64,000 bases of DNA from Marasmius tenuissimus (lineage: Eukaryota; Basidiomycota; Agaricomycetes; Agaricales; Marasmiaceae): contig JAQOTA010000050.1 of the NCBI GenBank assembly GCA_029532415.1, positions 5,332,001 to 5,396,000 of the forward strand. Direction: 5' to 3'. Of this stretch, positions 12,601 to 22,606 are shown piece after piece. The notes below the pieces were generated by a model. The model was not told the DNA's origin. It saw nothing but the letters and a program-made list of their open reading frames with translations, and searched no databases. The first letter of the stretch is position 1. The number at the start of each line of letters is the position of its first letter. The position numbers and the translations under genes are program-made.

Positions 12601-14019
12601 TTTTTCTGTCCCAAATTCCGTTACTAATGTCTTGACAGGGAGAACGTGAACATATTTGCACCAAGAAGTTGTACAGTAGAACGAACAAGAAGAATCATGA
12701 GCCTCAAATGGCCATGTACCACAGACGATCACGAATGCTTCATTCCGTTCGTGTCAAGGCGAGGTTCGCAGATCATCACAAGAGAAAGGATGGCGTGTAT
12801 ACCCTGCCAGATCGGGAGAGGCTGCCCCCCGGAAATCCCAAGGAAAAATACCAGATATCTACCAGCGAACGATACCCGCTGTGTCTGGATGATTTTCTGT
12901 ATGAGAACGCCGGTGATCCTGCGGTGGCAGTACATAGTTATTGTGCTATTGACCAACATCATTATTGATTCTCTTCCAGAACTTTGAAGAAGACTTGCGC
13001 GCCCATCTCCTCTACCGACTTTGCAATCTCTCTGGCGACGAGAAGCTGAGCAAGGAGGAGTTGAGAAGTCTCGTTTTCGTCAAGAATCGCATCTACACTC
13101 ACCGGACCTATCATATACACTACAACACGTACAACTTGCGTCGCAAGGCTCAAACGATCAACCCTCGTACCCATCCAGACATTAAGATGCTGGCAGATGA
13201 GGTCACTGCTCAGGAGCAAGGGCACCCTTATCACTATGCTAGGGTCATCGGAATATTTCACGCGAACGTACGGGTATTCGACCCCAATCTGCCGTATGAA
13301 GACATGAAGGTTTGGAACATGAATTTCCTTTGGGTTCGATGGTACGAGTTGGACACGACGCACCGACACGGATGGAAAGCTAAACGACTCCCCAAACTAC
13401 GATTTCTACCGGCAAACGATCCCCAAGCGTTCGGATTCGTCGATCCTGCCACGGTACTTCGAGGGGCTTTCCTTGAACCCGCGTTCGAAGATGGTTTCAC
13501 TCATATCTCGACAACGATCGGCGGTATCCTTGGTGAGGATTCCGTCTGCAGAGTGTACCACGGCTTTCACAATGGGAAGCCCGCCGTTGAGCTCGGAGAC
13601 TGGCGTGCCTACTACGCCAACTTGTGAGTCCATTGTTCTTCTACGAGAATTCCCATGCTAACTGTTTGAATAGCTTTGGCGACCGTGATCTATTCATGAG
13701 GAATCGCGGTGGAGGTGTTGGACATTCAACACGTGCTTTCACTCAAGAGTTGGAACGTGAGGCGACCATGAACAATACGCCTCTCCCCAATTACGACCCA
13801 GCGACAGGAGAGATACTGGAAGATGTCCCTGAAGATCTCGAGGTTGGAGAGGATCCTGAGGAGCAGAACGAACATCGCGCGTTCTCGGACAAGGACGAAA
13901 TCAGCTCCTTGGATGGAAGCTCGTCAGATGAGCCCGGACTGGATATCTACGACTCAAACGACAGCAGCGATGAAGATGAATGGGTCGACGTGGATGAGGC
14001 TGGGGATGGCTTGGATTAG
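9636..14019 (+). pseudogene. Plavaka-like transposase, frameshifted
   Basis: Exons are 9636-11150, 11202-11431, 11486-11732, 11787-11950, 11999-12104, 12156-12591, 12639-12929, 12980-13623 and 13674-14019. The first certain exon opens with a zinc-binding LCLYCSREF...H...C motif; the true start is upstream and unresolved, possibly the ATG at 9252 with a 340 nt intron. A Pro/Glu/Asp repeat follows (residues about 120-155). The transposase core shows the family landmarks: NLTHFGDRSIWPGYISFGN, CADGVLRLLFPRLF, PCPQC, ADTMHELAG, the LGxREH-type GEREH after DSYTTRL, and the C-terminal HYNTYNLRR, INPRTHPDI, FLWVRWYELD and MRNRGGGVGH. A 2-base loss at about 12531-12534 breaks the frame between THL and the YPYFIKKFG continuation. 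Everything else is open, so inactivation looks recent. The family name is from remembered Plavaka proteins. Confidence 0.8.
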
Positions 14020-14144
14020 CGCTTCGATGCCATCCTCCACCTCGAGATCGTCGTGCGGGTACATACTCTACCAGTCGGGGCAACACCCCTCACCCGCAGG
14101 TGTTGCCCATGCCCAAGAAATGATACTACAAAAGACTACTTCTA

Positions 14145-15871
14145 CTACTTCTTCTCAACACGAATCACTTTCGAAACCAGACAATCAATTGCTTGTACCA
14201 AAGGTACAATTTTAACATCTACTGTCATGTTATCGGGAACTAATACTAACTCAAATACTTCGTTGTGCCTCCTCGTGCAGTCATCACAACGGCCTCTTGG
14301 CCTCGAAACACATTCTTGATGGAGTTTGAGGTGTACCAGTCGTTCTAGGTAAGTCAGCGGTGCAACTTATCGGCGAGACAGTATAACTTACCGGTAAGAT
14401 GGCAGTGTTGCACCTTTACTTCGTCAAACCACTCCTGGTTTTGCGAATGACACTGCCGGCGCCACTCCGTTTCCCGCCTTTTGACATCGCCGGTCCTCCC
14501 AACCTTGAAAAGGCCGGTGTCAGGATCTTTCACGTCCGTGTGGATCCGGTAACAATAGATTGAACCCTCCACCTCAAACTTCAGCAACGAAATGCCCCTG
14601 AGGGTGATGCCTAGGACCCGTTCGACAATTCTGACCATGGATGGGTCCACCCACTCCCAAGGGCGAGCATCAGATTGCCTCGGCGATGGCTGGACTTTAT
14701 CCATGGCGACGACAGAGGAACGGCGGCACACGTCGTCTAGAGGTTCATAAGTGAACAACGGTCGTTGACGAGAGGTCGATGTTGACGATCGTGTATAGTA
14801 CACCGGCGCATACTGAGGGTCAGGGCCGGAGTTGAAGGAAATGGAGCCGATCGTCGAGGGCGAAAGCTGGAGTCGTTGATCGTAGGCGTACGGATCAACG
14901 ATTGCGTTGATGGTGGAGGGATAGGCGTAATAGCCATTCAAGAAATGTGAGGAGTTGGTTGACGAGGGATGGGGAGGATACGCGTAGGCGGTCGAGGTTG
15001 ACGGATACGAGGGAAATTGCGTTCCAGATTCATAGTCTGTGGGCAAGGAATAGGCTGGATCAGCATAGGCGTTCGACGCCGAGGGATGCATGTTCAAGAT
15101 TGGGGGGTGGAGTTTCAACGTTGAGGGATGTGGGTTCATGATCGGGGTACAGTCGTTGGACGTAGAGGAATAGCCGGTCAACGTCGACGGATGAAAGTTC
15201 AAGAAGGTTGGGGGGGAATAGTTGAAGACCGGGCCTGTATGATTATACAAGGTCAGCGTGTTTTCGTTGAGCATCGTTGGACCAACGTTGAACGTCGGAG
15301 GACAATCGTCTAACCGGGGACCAAAATTACCCGACGCCGGGCCAAAACCATCCATCGTCGGCCCAAAACCGTTTATATTGGACTGATAGATGTCTTCGGC
15401 GGTCGGATCCAAAGTCGGGGGGAAGTCGTCCAACGCCGGCCCAAAGTCATCCGACATCGAGTCAAAACCGTCTAACGCCGGGCCAAAACCATCCAACGTC
15501 GGCCCAAGAACGTTCAGGTCGGACTGATGGACATGTTTGTCAGTCGGATTCAAGGTCAGGGGGAAGTCGTTCAACGCCAGCCCATAGTCGACCAACATCG
15601 AGTCAAAACCGTCCGGCGTCGGTCCAAAACTGTCCAATGTCAGCCCAAGAACGTTCAGGTCGGACTGGTAGACGTGTTCGTCAGTCGGATTCAAGGTCAA
15701 GGGGAAGTCGTTCAACGCAGGCCCAAAGTCGTCCAACATCGAGTCAAAGTCGACCAACATCGAGTCAAAATCGTCCGGCGTCGGTCCAAAACCGTCCAAC
15801 GTCGGCCCAAGAACGTTCAGGTTGGACTGGTAGACGTGCTTGGTAGTCTGAGGGAGCCAAAATTCGTTCAT
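14145..15871 (-). CDS. repeat protein with C-terminal GIY-YIG/T5orf172-type domain, 559 aa
   Basis: Two exons, 14392-15871 and 14145-14344, are separated by a 47 nt intron. The start is the ATG at 15871. Residues 1-170 are heptad-like tandem units such as GPTLDGF, DSMLVDF and GPALNDF, with a longer HVYQSDLNVLG unit recurring four times. Residues 170-400 are Pro/Ser/Tyr-rich and probably disordered. The C-terminal 140 residues fit the T5orf172/MUG113 type of GIY-YIG-related DNA-binding or nuclease domain. They include LFKVGRTGDVKRRETEWRRQC, then after the intron ERLVHLKL and a CDDC...H pair with a glutamate in HNEVF. The exon 2 match confirms the intron. The gene converges on the transposase gene (126 bp apart). 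Role unknown; a DNA-acting partner of the element is a guess. Confidence 0.75.
15340..15845 (-). repeat. in-frame tandem repeats encoding heptads
   Basis: About 21 nt units (CCAACGTCGGCCCAAAACCG-like on the plus strand) repeat within exon 1 of the preceding gene. They are grouped by a longer unit recurring near 15825, 15661, 15523 and 15381 (spacing about 140-160 bp). The unit copies are not identical, so the array is not brand new. Confidence 0.8.
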
Positions 15872-16054
15872 ATTCGACGGAAAGTGAGAAGAAAGTCGTC
15901 CTAGGAGGCAAAAATGTCCAGCAGAGGTGCAAAAAAGCCCAGTAAGTGCTCAAAACCTGTCAAAAATCGATTTGGAACGCACCTTGACCCTTTTCCTACA
16001 GTCTATATCCTTGGTTTGGGTCCTGGGATGGTGCAGAGGGCAGAGGAAGGCAGT

Positions 16055-16092
16055 TGGGGGGATGTGGGGGGAAGTGGGGGGGAAGTGGGGGG
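16055..16092 (+). other. G-rich tract, potential G-quadruplex
   Basis: Four runs of six or seven G are separated by 3-4 bases, about 185 bp upstream of the start at 15871. This is an ideal quadruplex pattern. The rest of 15872-16319 shows no gene. Confidence 0.7.
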
Positions 16093-16319
16093 TTTGATGG
16101 TGGTGGTTGATGGTCAAGAGGGAATGAGGCTGCGCCCAATGGCCGCGTGCGCCTCATGGCATCGCCGTTACGTTGTCATCGACCACCATGACGACGGCGA
16201 TGGTTTGTATGTCGTTTGGGGTAGGTACAGTACTTACACTTGTACCCCACATTATTTTTTGTCAAAAAAAATCTGTATTCATGTCTAAATATGGTAATTG
16301 TGATATTCAGGCCTAATTA

Positions 16320-16550
16320 TAAGTTTAAATGAGCCCTCTGTGAGCCTCAGACGGTACATAAGGGCCCATAAACTTGTTTGAACTTCATGAACAGACTCAG
16401 GACTGATCATAAACGATCATGAACCGCTCCTGAGCCTCAAGAAGTTCATGAGCGCTTATGAGGCGCGTGAGTCTCAGGGCCGTTCACGTACTCACATAAG
16501 CGCCCTGAGCAAATATGTGAGTACATGAACGGCCCGCACTTTTTCTGGTG
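16320..16550. repeat. right subterminal repeat region of the nested element
   Basis: Contains TGAGCCTCA, GTTCATGA, CATGAAC and GTGAGTC words in both orientations, mirroring 2342-2650, and ends with the inverted terminal motif at 16521-16550. Confidence 0.7.
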
Positions 16551-17169
16551 GTTAGCAACTAGTAGTGCATGTAAGAGGATGAACGTACCTGAACACACGA
16601 TGATTTATTAAAACCCAGATGACTGACAGATTTACATGACCGAGGAAATACAGAATGAGGAAGCGATGCCAATGAGCATAAAATGATCTGACCCTCACCG
16701 GATTACCATAACTTTCCGCATTAGATATGGCCCTCAGTTGATGATCGGAAGAATTACATGGACACAAGACGTTTGAACAGAGGGCAAAGATAATGGGGGG
16801 AGGGAAGGAAGGAGCGTTGTGGTCGATGTCAAACGCCTTCAAGTATAAGTGACAGGCGAATGATTCGAGGACCCACGCACGGACCAGTTTAGGGCAGGGC
16901 AGAGGGCACGCGTCTGAGCTGCGTTCCGAGTCGATACCAGTTGGATGTGTTCTACAATGACTTCTCCGAGCTACTTCAAAAGTTATCACGACTGGCTACG
17001 AGCAGAAGCAGAAGATTCAATGACGTGAAGGAGTTTCAAAGGAAACACGCATTCTGAATCCCCCAAAATCCCAACCATCTCCACGACTCCACCTCCCGAG
17101 GGCCTGCATCCAGATCAACGCGGAAATCACCAGACACCCCTGGATATCCCCAGATTGCCCCAGATTGTG
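16551..17169. other. right interior of outer element 1, no gene recognised
   Basis: One 145-codon frame on the minus strand (16552-16989) has no recognisable motif or intron logic and I do not support it. Near the right end ATCTGG words recur. Confidence 0.5.
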
Positions 17170-17189
17170 CAGGTGCGGTTTTCACTGGG
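17170..17189 (-). repeat. right terminal inverted repeat of outer element 1
   Basis: Exact inverted copy of 1822-1841, followed by the target duplication CTTGAAG at 17190-17196. Confidence 0.9.
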
Positions 17190-17560
17190 CTTGAAGCTTG
17201 AAGACGCGAAGTTTTGTCGTTGAGGGGGTCGGGAGTAGATGGATAGACAAAAAAGTCGATTGGCTGCTGGCGTCGTCGTTGGGATGTGGAAGGGGTTTTA
17301 TCAGGATAGCCATACAACCACGCCCGGGGATAGACAAGCTCTGGTCGATGTTAGCCAGTAAAAAAGGGAACACAAATGATAACATACAGTAAACACTCAG
17401 ATCATTCTCCAACGATATTCCCAATCACATATTCCACGAGATTGAAAGATGTTTGATGAGTGGGAAAGCCAGGCCAAATTCGCGCTCATGTTCAACTCCA
17501 CCGAAAACCTAGTCTCTCGTAGACAGACGCTTCATACCGACGAACACTTTTTGAGGGTGG
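17190..17560 (-). pseudogene. FFPNAQ-family copy 1, middle part beyond the transposon
   Basis: The frame GYPDKTPSTSQRRRQQPIDF continues the intact family's GYLDQSPPKTQQRRQQPIYL. A 46 nt intron (17347-17392) keeps the CTAAC branch and CAG acceptor seen in copy 2. Upstream exon 7 is recognisable to about 17560 but contains an extra CCCAATCACAT-like insertion. Exons 1-6 are absent, so the copy is 5' truncated as well as split. It joins 1-1821 when the element at 1822-17189 is removed. Confidence 0.8.
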
Positions 17561-17783
17561 AGGGCGTGTTGTGTACCCATTTTGTCACGCCAAATCACAT
17601 GATGATGTGGGTTTCGTATGAGCCATTGAGCCTATCTTAGATAGTATCTTACTAGAAGCACCGCTCGGCAAAAGCTGTTCCGACAGTTTGTTTGATAACA
17701 ATAGCGCTGACCTGGACCAAGCTGTGTAAGTTTTTTGTTGTTGTTTTTACTTCGCTTTCCATCGTCTTCTCAGTCACGTCGAT

Positions 17784-18983
17784 ATGCATACATACGGCCG
17801 ATTCTACTCGACTAGTCTCAAATCAGAACCTGCACATGAAGTACCACGCCAATACAGCAGTCCACAACGAGGCCACTCTTCCCAAGAACGGCCGCTGTCG
17901 GTTTCGCAGAATCTATGCTACGCATGCCAACGAACGCCTGGAGGTCATGAATATATACCTCCCACAGAAGACGATATCTGTTCTGTCTGTCCAGCATTGA
18001 ATACAATGGCCAATCACGGATACATGTGCGTGACGATCTTCCTGTTCACCTTCTCCTTGGCGGGAGCTGATCGATCTCGTATTAGCCCGCGCGATGGTCG
18101 CAACCTAACGTTTTATACTATCTTTTATGGCCTCAAGGAGTGCTACGGTCTCTCCACACCTCTCGTCATGATACTCACACTTGGTGGATTCCTCCTGATT
18201 GGAAGATCGCCCATCTGCCTACCGTTCGCTGCTCGCAGCCCTGATAGATCGAGGAGCCAGCCTGGTGTCATCGACTTGAAACTCGTCGGACTCCACGGAG
18301 GCGTAGAACACAACGCAAGCTTGGTTCACGGAGATTGTCCGATGGGAGCGATATACCCCTCGACGCGAATCCAACACAACTGGGTGGAGAAGCTCATCGG
18401 CGACGTGCGTCCCCCGGTCAGAGGGTATGGGGAGGCGACCAAATCGCAAGTTGTATGTACATGTTCATGTGACACCAGGGAGGGAGAATCTTTGTTATCT
18501 TCAACCATCCTATCACGGTTGGATTCGAGGGTCACCGTAAGCGCTTTGTCACAGAAGCAAACCTCGGGTTCGATTATACCACGGCCAGAGGGTTCGACAA
18601 CTGTTGGAGCTGATGAGGACGTACTAGATTGGAGGCGGTTTGCGACTAAGGCGTATCTGGACACGCTTGTTTCGGAAGTTGATGTGGCTCGCATGCGGGC
18701 GAGGCGGGAACGGGAATGTGAAGGGAAGACGATGACTTGGGTTAACCGCGAGATTGCTAGAGGAGAGATGGCGATTATCTTGGGTGTGTGGGAGAAAGAT
18801 GTGGATTTGAAGGATGAAAAGGTGAAGAAGGGAATTCCTTTGCCATGGCTGCTGACTTGGTTGGGGGAAGAGCGACTCCCAGAGGGATGGAAACCGGATC
18901 ATGTGCAGGGTCTATGGGATGTTATCAGGAGGATCAAGGCGATACGAAGGACAACAGAAGCGATCTGTCTCGTGGATATGTAG
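17784..18983 (+). CDS. heme-thiolate peroxidase (chloroperoxidase/unspecific peroxygenase-like)
   Basis: These enzymes use a cysteine-ligated heme to oxygenate or halogenate organic substrates with peroxide. The frame is open across a 60 nt GT-AG intron (18026-18085); splicing it gives NHGYIPRDGRNLTF, the family signature. The heme-ligand segment reads VCPALNTMANHG where the family has PCP, so the Cys is kept but the first Pro is Val. The acid-base segment reads VEHNASLVHGD where the family has EHD or EGD, so Glu is kept and Asp is Asn. The C-terminal landmarks NREIARGEMAIILG, GIPLPWLLTWLGEERLPEGWKP and QGLWDVI are present. The 5' end is unresolved: a consensus intron ending at 17773 suggests an upstream exon, but I found no ATG for it. 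A further intron in the variable stretch near 18440-18530 is possible. Activity is doubtful given the changed motifs. Confidence 0.75.
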   Translation: MHTYGRFYSTSLKSEPAHEVPRQYSSPQRGHSSQERPLSVSQNLCYACQRTPGGHEYIPPTEDDICSVCPALNTMANHGYMCVTIFLFTFSLAGADRSRISPRDGRNLTFYTIFYGLKECYGLSTPLVMILTLGGFLLIGRSPICLPFAARSPDRSRSQPGVIDLKLVGLHGGVEHNASLVHGDCPMGAIYPSTRIQHNWVEKLIGDVRPPVRGYGEATKSQVVCTCSCDTREGESLLSSTILSRLDSRVTVSALSQKQTSGSIIPRPEGSTTVGADEDVLDWRRFATKAYLDTLVSEVDVARMRARRERECEGKTMTWVNREIARGEMAIILGVWEKDVDLKDEKVKKGIPLPWLLTWLGEERLPEGWKPDHVQGLWDVIRRIKAIRRTTEAICLVDM

Positions 18984-19949
18984 TAATTTAAAGACGTTCT
19001 GTGACATCGAAGCCTATCTGCTGCCCAAGAGTCCCAAAGTGTTGATGAATTTCTTGCCTACTCGAGTATCGGTGCTGGACTGCAACGTGGAAGCTCCTTC
19101 ACACAGTGCTGTGGACAAGGTCCATAATTGCTATCGCTCCAGGTTTGCGCTGAGCGCACTTTCCTTTACCACGTGTCTACATCTTTGATCGCCCCTCAGA
19201 TCTCAGACCCGACATTTGGGAATGTAGAAAAAAAATTGTTGATCGAGGAGTGGGGCCCTGAGAGGAGCAGGACATTTGTCGCACTAAATTCGGGGATGGG
19301 AGATGAGGGAATTCTCACGTAGTGTGAATAGTCAATCATCAAAATCAGACCCCACCGCCTTCCTCATCCGGAGTCGATGGTGTACATATGTATGAGAACC
19401 CGGCTTGCGTCCCGGAGCTGGCGTTCACCCTCAGCTCGTAGACCATACTGGTTACGAGGTACGTCGTTGGACAAGTTTAGTACCATAATCCAGCCAGGCT
19501 GACCAAATATTGCCAGATCTCTGGTTCCATCTAGATTCAGCCTTCAGATTTAGCTCAAACCAGTGGAACAGCAAACTACCGGCCGTGGTGCGGGAATGAT
19601 AAGATACTGAATCTGAATAGATCCAGGCAGAACAACGGAATCCGGATCAACCGGACCACTAGAACCTACCAGACCAAGAGATTTTTGCGCGAATCTTGTT
19701 GGCGGGGTGAAATCAACCTTCCAATGATTCAGAGGAAGAGTCCCACGTACATTATTAGACAAAAGCTTCCCTACCGTGTGCTAAGTAAGCTCTGCGCTCC
19801 TTGCTTCGTCATTGGATATCGAATCTTCGGACCTCAAGCACATAATGATGGACTCACACCGTCACTGGTCGTGACTCTGGAATTTCTACCTTTCCAGACC
19901 TGTCCTTTGGAGCTTGAAGGGCGAGTACCTTCAAGACCATTGGAAATAA
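18984..19949. other. intergenic, nothing recognised
   Basis: No frame with convincing motifs or consistent splice sites was seen on either strand. It separates the peroxidase gene from the convergent minus-strand family gene. Confidence 0.5.
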
Positions 19950-22175
19950 CTACCATTCCACAGCAATATGACTAATTGACTCCGTAGTGTTCTTATGTAA
20001 AAAACCAAGAGAACGGTAATGGAACAAAAGAAAATACACAGGATACATACACGAGTCAAGGCAAGTATTGCTTCAACGACAGTGAGTTGTGAAGTGGAAG
20101 GATGGGTGAGCGACTCTGGGTATTTCAACACTTCTATCTTGGTGGCATCACGATGACCGACTGAGAAGGTGTCAGTATCATGCCAATTATAGAGCAGCAT
20201 GCTACTTGCCGTGTAACAACTCGGGATATCCATACTCGTGTGCATATTGTTTCCCGTTCAAGTCGTATCTCTTCAAGCGAAGATATTCTCTAACCACGTT
20301 GTATTGCTCGGGCTGCCAGGACGAGCCAATCCACATTTTAATATCCAATGTCGGGATACCACATTGGTCCCAATCCTCTTGAGCAATCACATCCTTTCCC
20401 TCTGGATTGTGAGACCAGTAGAACAGCATTCGAGGGAGAGGATACCGGATGTAATGCATATTGTTGAGATACTCGGTGGGCAGTGGTGGAACAAAAAGGT
20501 ATATTGGCGTTGAACGCATTGTTGGGTCGTCATGGAAGGTGCCTGTGAGGGAAAATCCGACTTGATCCATATAAACTGGCAGAAGGACACGTCAAAGGGA
20601 AGGAGGGGAGGAGGAATTGTCATAGAACACTTGCCAACACTCCTCAGGTCATTACAATCTACACGCAGCTGAAGAGACTGGCAGAGATAAGCGCAACGAA
20701 GCCAATTCTGAGCCTTTTCTGGAATGCGCAAACCAAAGCGAAGACTTTTCATTCGGACATTTAAGCCAGTCACGCGGAATAAAAGATCGACTCGCCACGG
20801 CACTGAATTGAGTCAGTAAACAGGCAAGAGACCTCACAGCTGGACATACCTGAACTGGAGTAGCTTGCTTTGACACTGGGGTTGAGGCTCTCACAGAACC
20901 ACTCCGGACTAGGAGTGGTAAGAAAGGAAGCAGAAATTCCGGGTTTATTGCGTTGAATGACAGTCCCAAATGCCAGTGTGACAGGCCATGCATAGTAGCA
21001 GGACATGTCGACGTCTCTCCTCCCTCCCCATGATGCAATTAAGTGGAAGAAATCACCAAGATTTGCCTCAACGCAGGCCGCAATCTCGACGGCATTGAGC
21101 TGAGGGAGGATCTCTTGATGAAGTGGGATTCAGTCATTGCAGCTTAATTTATAGTCTCCTTCTCCCGGCGGCGAGAGGGAGCCAGAAGTAATGTCGTACT
21201 GCCACGATAAAGTTTTGAGGTTGAAAGACCAATCATCCCACCGAAGCGTCACCTATTGCGTAATGTTATCAGTTAGTCGACACCAACAACAGTCGACTCA
21301 CTGCAGTTGACAGGCTCTCGTCAGCACGCAAAGATTCCATTGCAGCCCACTGGTGGAAAGGCACTCAGCCGAAGCAGAAACCCCAAGGTCCAGACCTACA
21401 TTTGTGTACAAAAGGTAGTGATATACGATCCAGTTCCGTTCCCGACTATGCCGATTGACAAGCTCCTGACCGTTTACCAGTTCTAAAACTGCCAATCTGT
21501 CAGTGTCCACGACCAAACTCGCGACACAAACGTACCACCGTGAGTTAACACTGTGAAGATGTCCGAGTCAGCCAAAGCAAAGAGTTGAGGGAGCAGCATT
21601 GACCTGTGATATATATACGGTCATCATGATACATAGACGAAGGGTTCAGGTTTTTCAGCGCACCTCTGAGACAACACTGCCTGAAGCACACATGCTGTTA
21701 TCTGTGACCAGTCATCAGATCCCTTCGATCGGTCTAGCTTTGACACTCACGGCTTTGAATTTGTCTTTATCATTCTTATCGATGGGCTCGAGAATGGTGG
21801 CAGTAAAATTTCCTTGGTACCCAGATAACTCGGCGCTTTGTACAGTCCTTGTCACTTTGACCACCTTAGACTGAGGCGGAATCCATGGTGACCTATGCTC
21901 ATCGGGCTCGATGGAAACGCAGAGCATTTTGGTCGACAAAAGACGACGAAAGATTATGTTGCCATCGATTATTCTTCTGAAGGTCCTTCCATTCTAGACT
22001 CAGTGCTATTCAGAATTGTGACGGACGACCGACAACGACATACACGTACCAGAACCACCCGATCCTCTCTCTCCTGGATGCTGTAGTTATACGTGATTGC
22101 ATTCCCTGCCACGGTCTGGAAATTGGCATGGTTGCCTATGGTGGTATGTTGAGCGTTGGAAAAATGAGAAGACAT
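19950..22175 (-). pseudogene. agaric-specific expanded family gene, 11 exons, one in-frame TGA
   Basis: Exons are 22050-22175, 21751-21993, 21664-21701, 21536-21603, 21400-21488, 21302-21349, 20850-21252, 20635-20802, 20210-20575, 20051-20160 and 19950-19979, totalling 563 codons in consistent phase. The N terminus (SSHFSNAQHTTIGNHANFQ) has the same style as the FFPNAQ family. Later segments match a family I remember from agarics but cannot name functionally: RTFRRIIDGNIIFRR, GYQGNFTATILEP, VPWRVDLLFRVTG, YMDQVGFSLTGTFH, YLFVPPLPTEYLNNM, YWSHNPEG and YAHEYGYPELLHG. Two introns, after 20635 and after 20210, appear to use GC-AG with a GCAAGT donor; each is the only choice that keeps phase. A TGA at 21130-21132 interrupts exon 7 within otherwise conserved sequence, so I class it as a pseudogene, though a single base change would restore it. 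Confidence 0.7.
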
Positions 22176-22561
22176 GTAGTTGGAGTCACAGAGATAAAGC
22201 AGGAAACAGAGGTGTATAAGAGAAAGTGGGAGGTAGTGGAGGGTATGATGGGCCGGGACGCTTTGACTTTAAGCCCAGGTCAGGCAACCTTCCTCCCCCC
22301 CTCCTGCTATGTATGGTAACTGCACGTGTTTCACATGTTAGATAACTATTAATTCCACTTGACGCCTCAATTCTTGGAAACATCGGGTGTTGATGGTCGA
22401 TTTCTGACTACAGCACACGCGAGGTACCTATCCGGTGTGTGTTTAACGTAGTATAATACTCGTCATAAACCATCGGAGAAGCTTCCAGGATCCCTCGGAC
22501 CCCGAAATTTCAGTAGGTACATAAAATTTTCAAGGGCCTCTGGCCCCCCCCCCTACCTCGG
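22176..22561. other. intergenic, nothing recognised
   Basis: Upstream region of the preceding minus-strand gene. It contains a C run near 22543-22552 but no gene or repeat I can support. Confidence 0.5.
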
Positions 22562-22606
22562 ACCTCCATCATAAGGTAAAGTCGACGGGGGGCATCCAGT
22601 GATATG
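22562..22606 (-). pseudogene. FFPNAQ-family copy 3, C-terminal remnant
   Basis: About 45 bases (AAGGTAAAGTCGACGGGGGG and neighbours) align with copy 5 at about 58468-58500 and continue at 31133 once the retrotransposon is removed. The rest of the 3' end is lost or diverged to the left. The last five bases, ATATG, are the target duplication. Confidence 0.75.

Larger units (their letters stand above)
2342..16550. mobile_element. nested 14.2 kb cargo-carrying element with Plavaka-like transposase
   Basis: The left end reads CACCAGAAAAAGATGCGGCT and the right end, on the minus strand, CACCAGAAAAAGTGCGGGCC; both then continue GTTCATGTA. These imperfect inverted repeats of about 30 bases open into about 300 bp (left) and 230 bp (right) packed with short inverted copies of TGAGCCTCA and GTTCATGA-like words, the layout of subterminal repeats in large cut-and-paste elements. 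Between them lie four genes: DUF6698 (minus), Spt5-like KOW (minus), Plavaka-like transposase (plus) and a GIY-YIG/T5orf172-like gene (minus). I could not find a convincing target site duplication at these ends, so the exact boundary and its independence from outer element 1 are inferred. Confidence 0.6.
1822..17189. mobile_element. 15.4 kb TIR element inserted in copy 1 (outer element 1)
   Basis: Both ends carry the same 20 bases in inverted orientation, CCCAGTGAAAACCGCACCTG (1822-1841 and 17170-17189). The element is flanked by a 7 bp direct repeat CTTGAAG (1815-1821 and 17190-17196). Removing it joins the two halves of an FFPNAQ-family exon in register with the intact copy (exon 8, residues around the HFWSF motif), which independently confirms both boundaries. 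Both ends have repeated ATCTG(G/C) motifs in the first 200 bases, as expected of subterminal transposase-binding repeats. Its own sequence outside the nested element at 2342-16550 is only about 1.2 kb with no convincing gene. It therefore looks like a non-autonomous element, possibly moved by the Tnp2-like transposase of the related element at 47465-56213. The superfamily is uncertain, because a 7 bp duplication is not the 3 bp known for plant CACTA elements. Confidence 0.85.

Noticed and set aside
12655..12725. Similarity of TGAGCCTCAAATGG in the transposase exon to the subterminal words
   Set aside because: A single 13-14 base match within coding sequence conserved for protein reasons; probably chance.
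16552..16989. 145-codon minus-strand frame in outer element 1
   Set aside because: No motif, no splice logic and no sister copy to support it.
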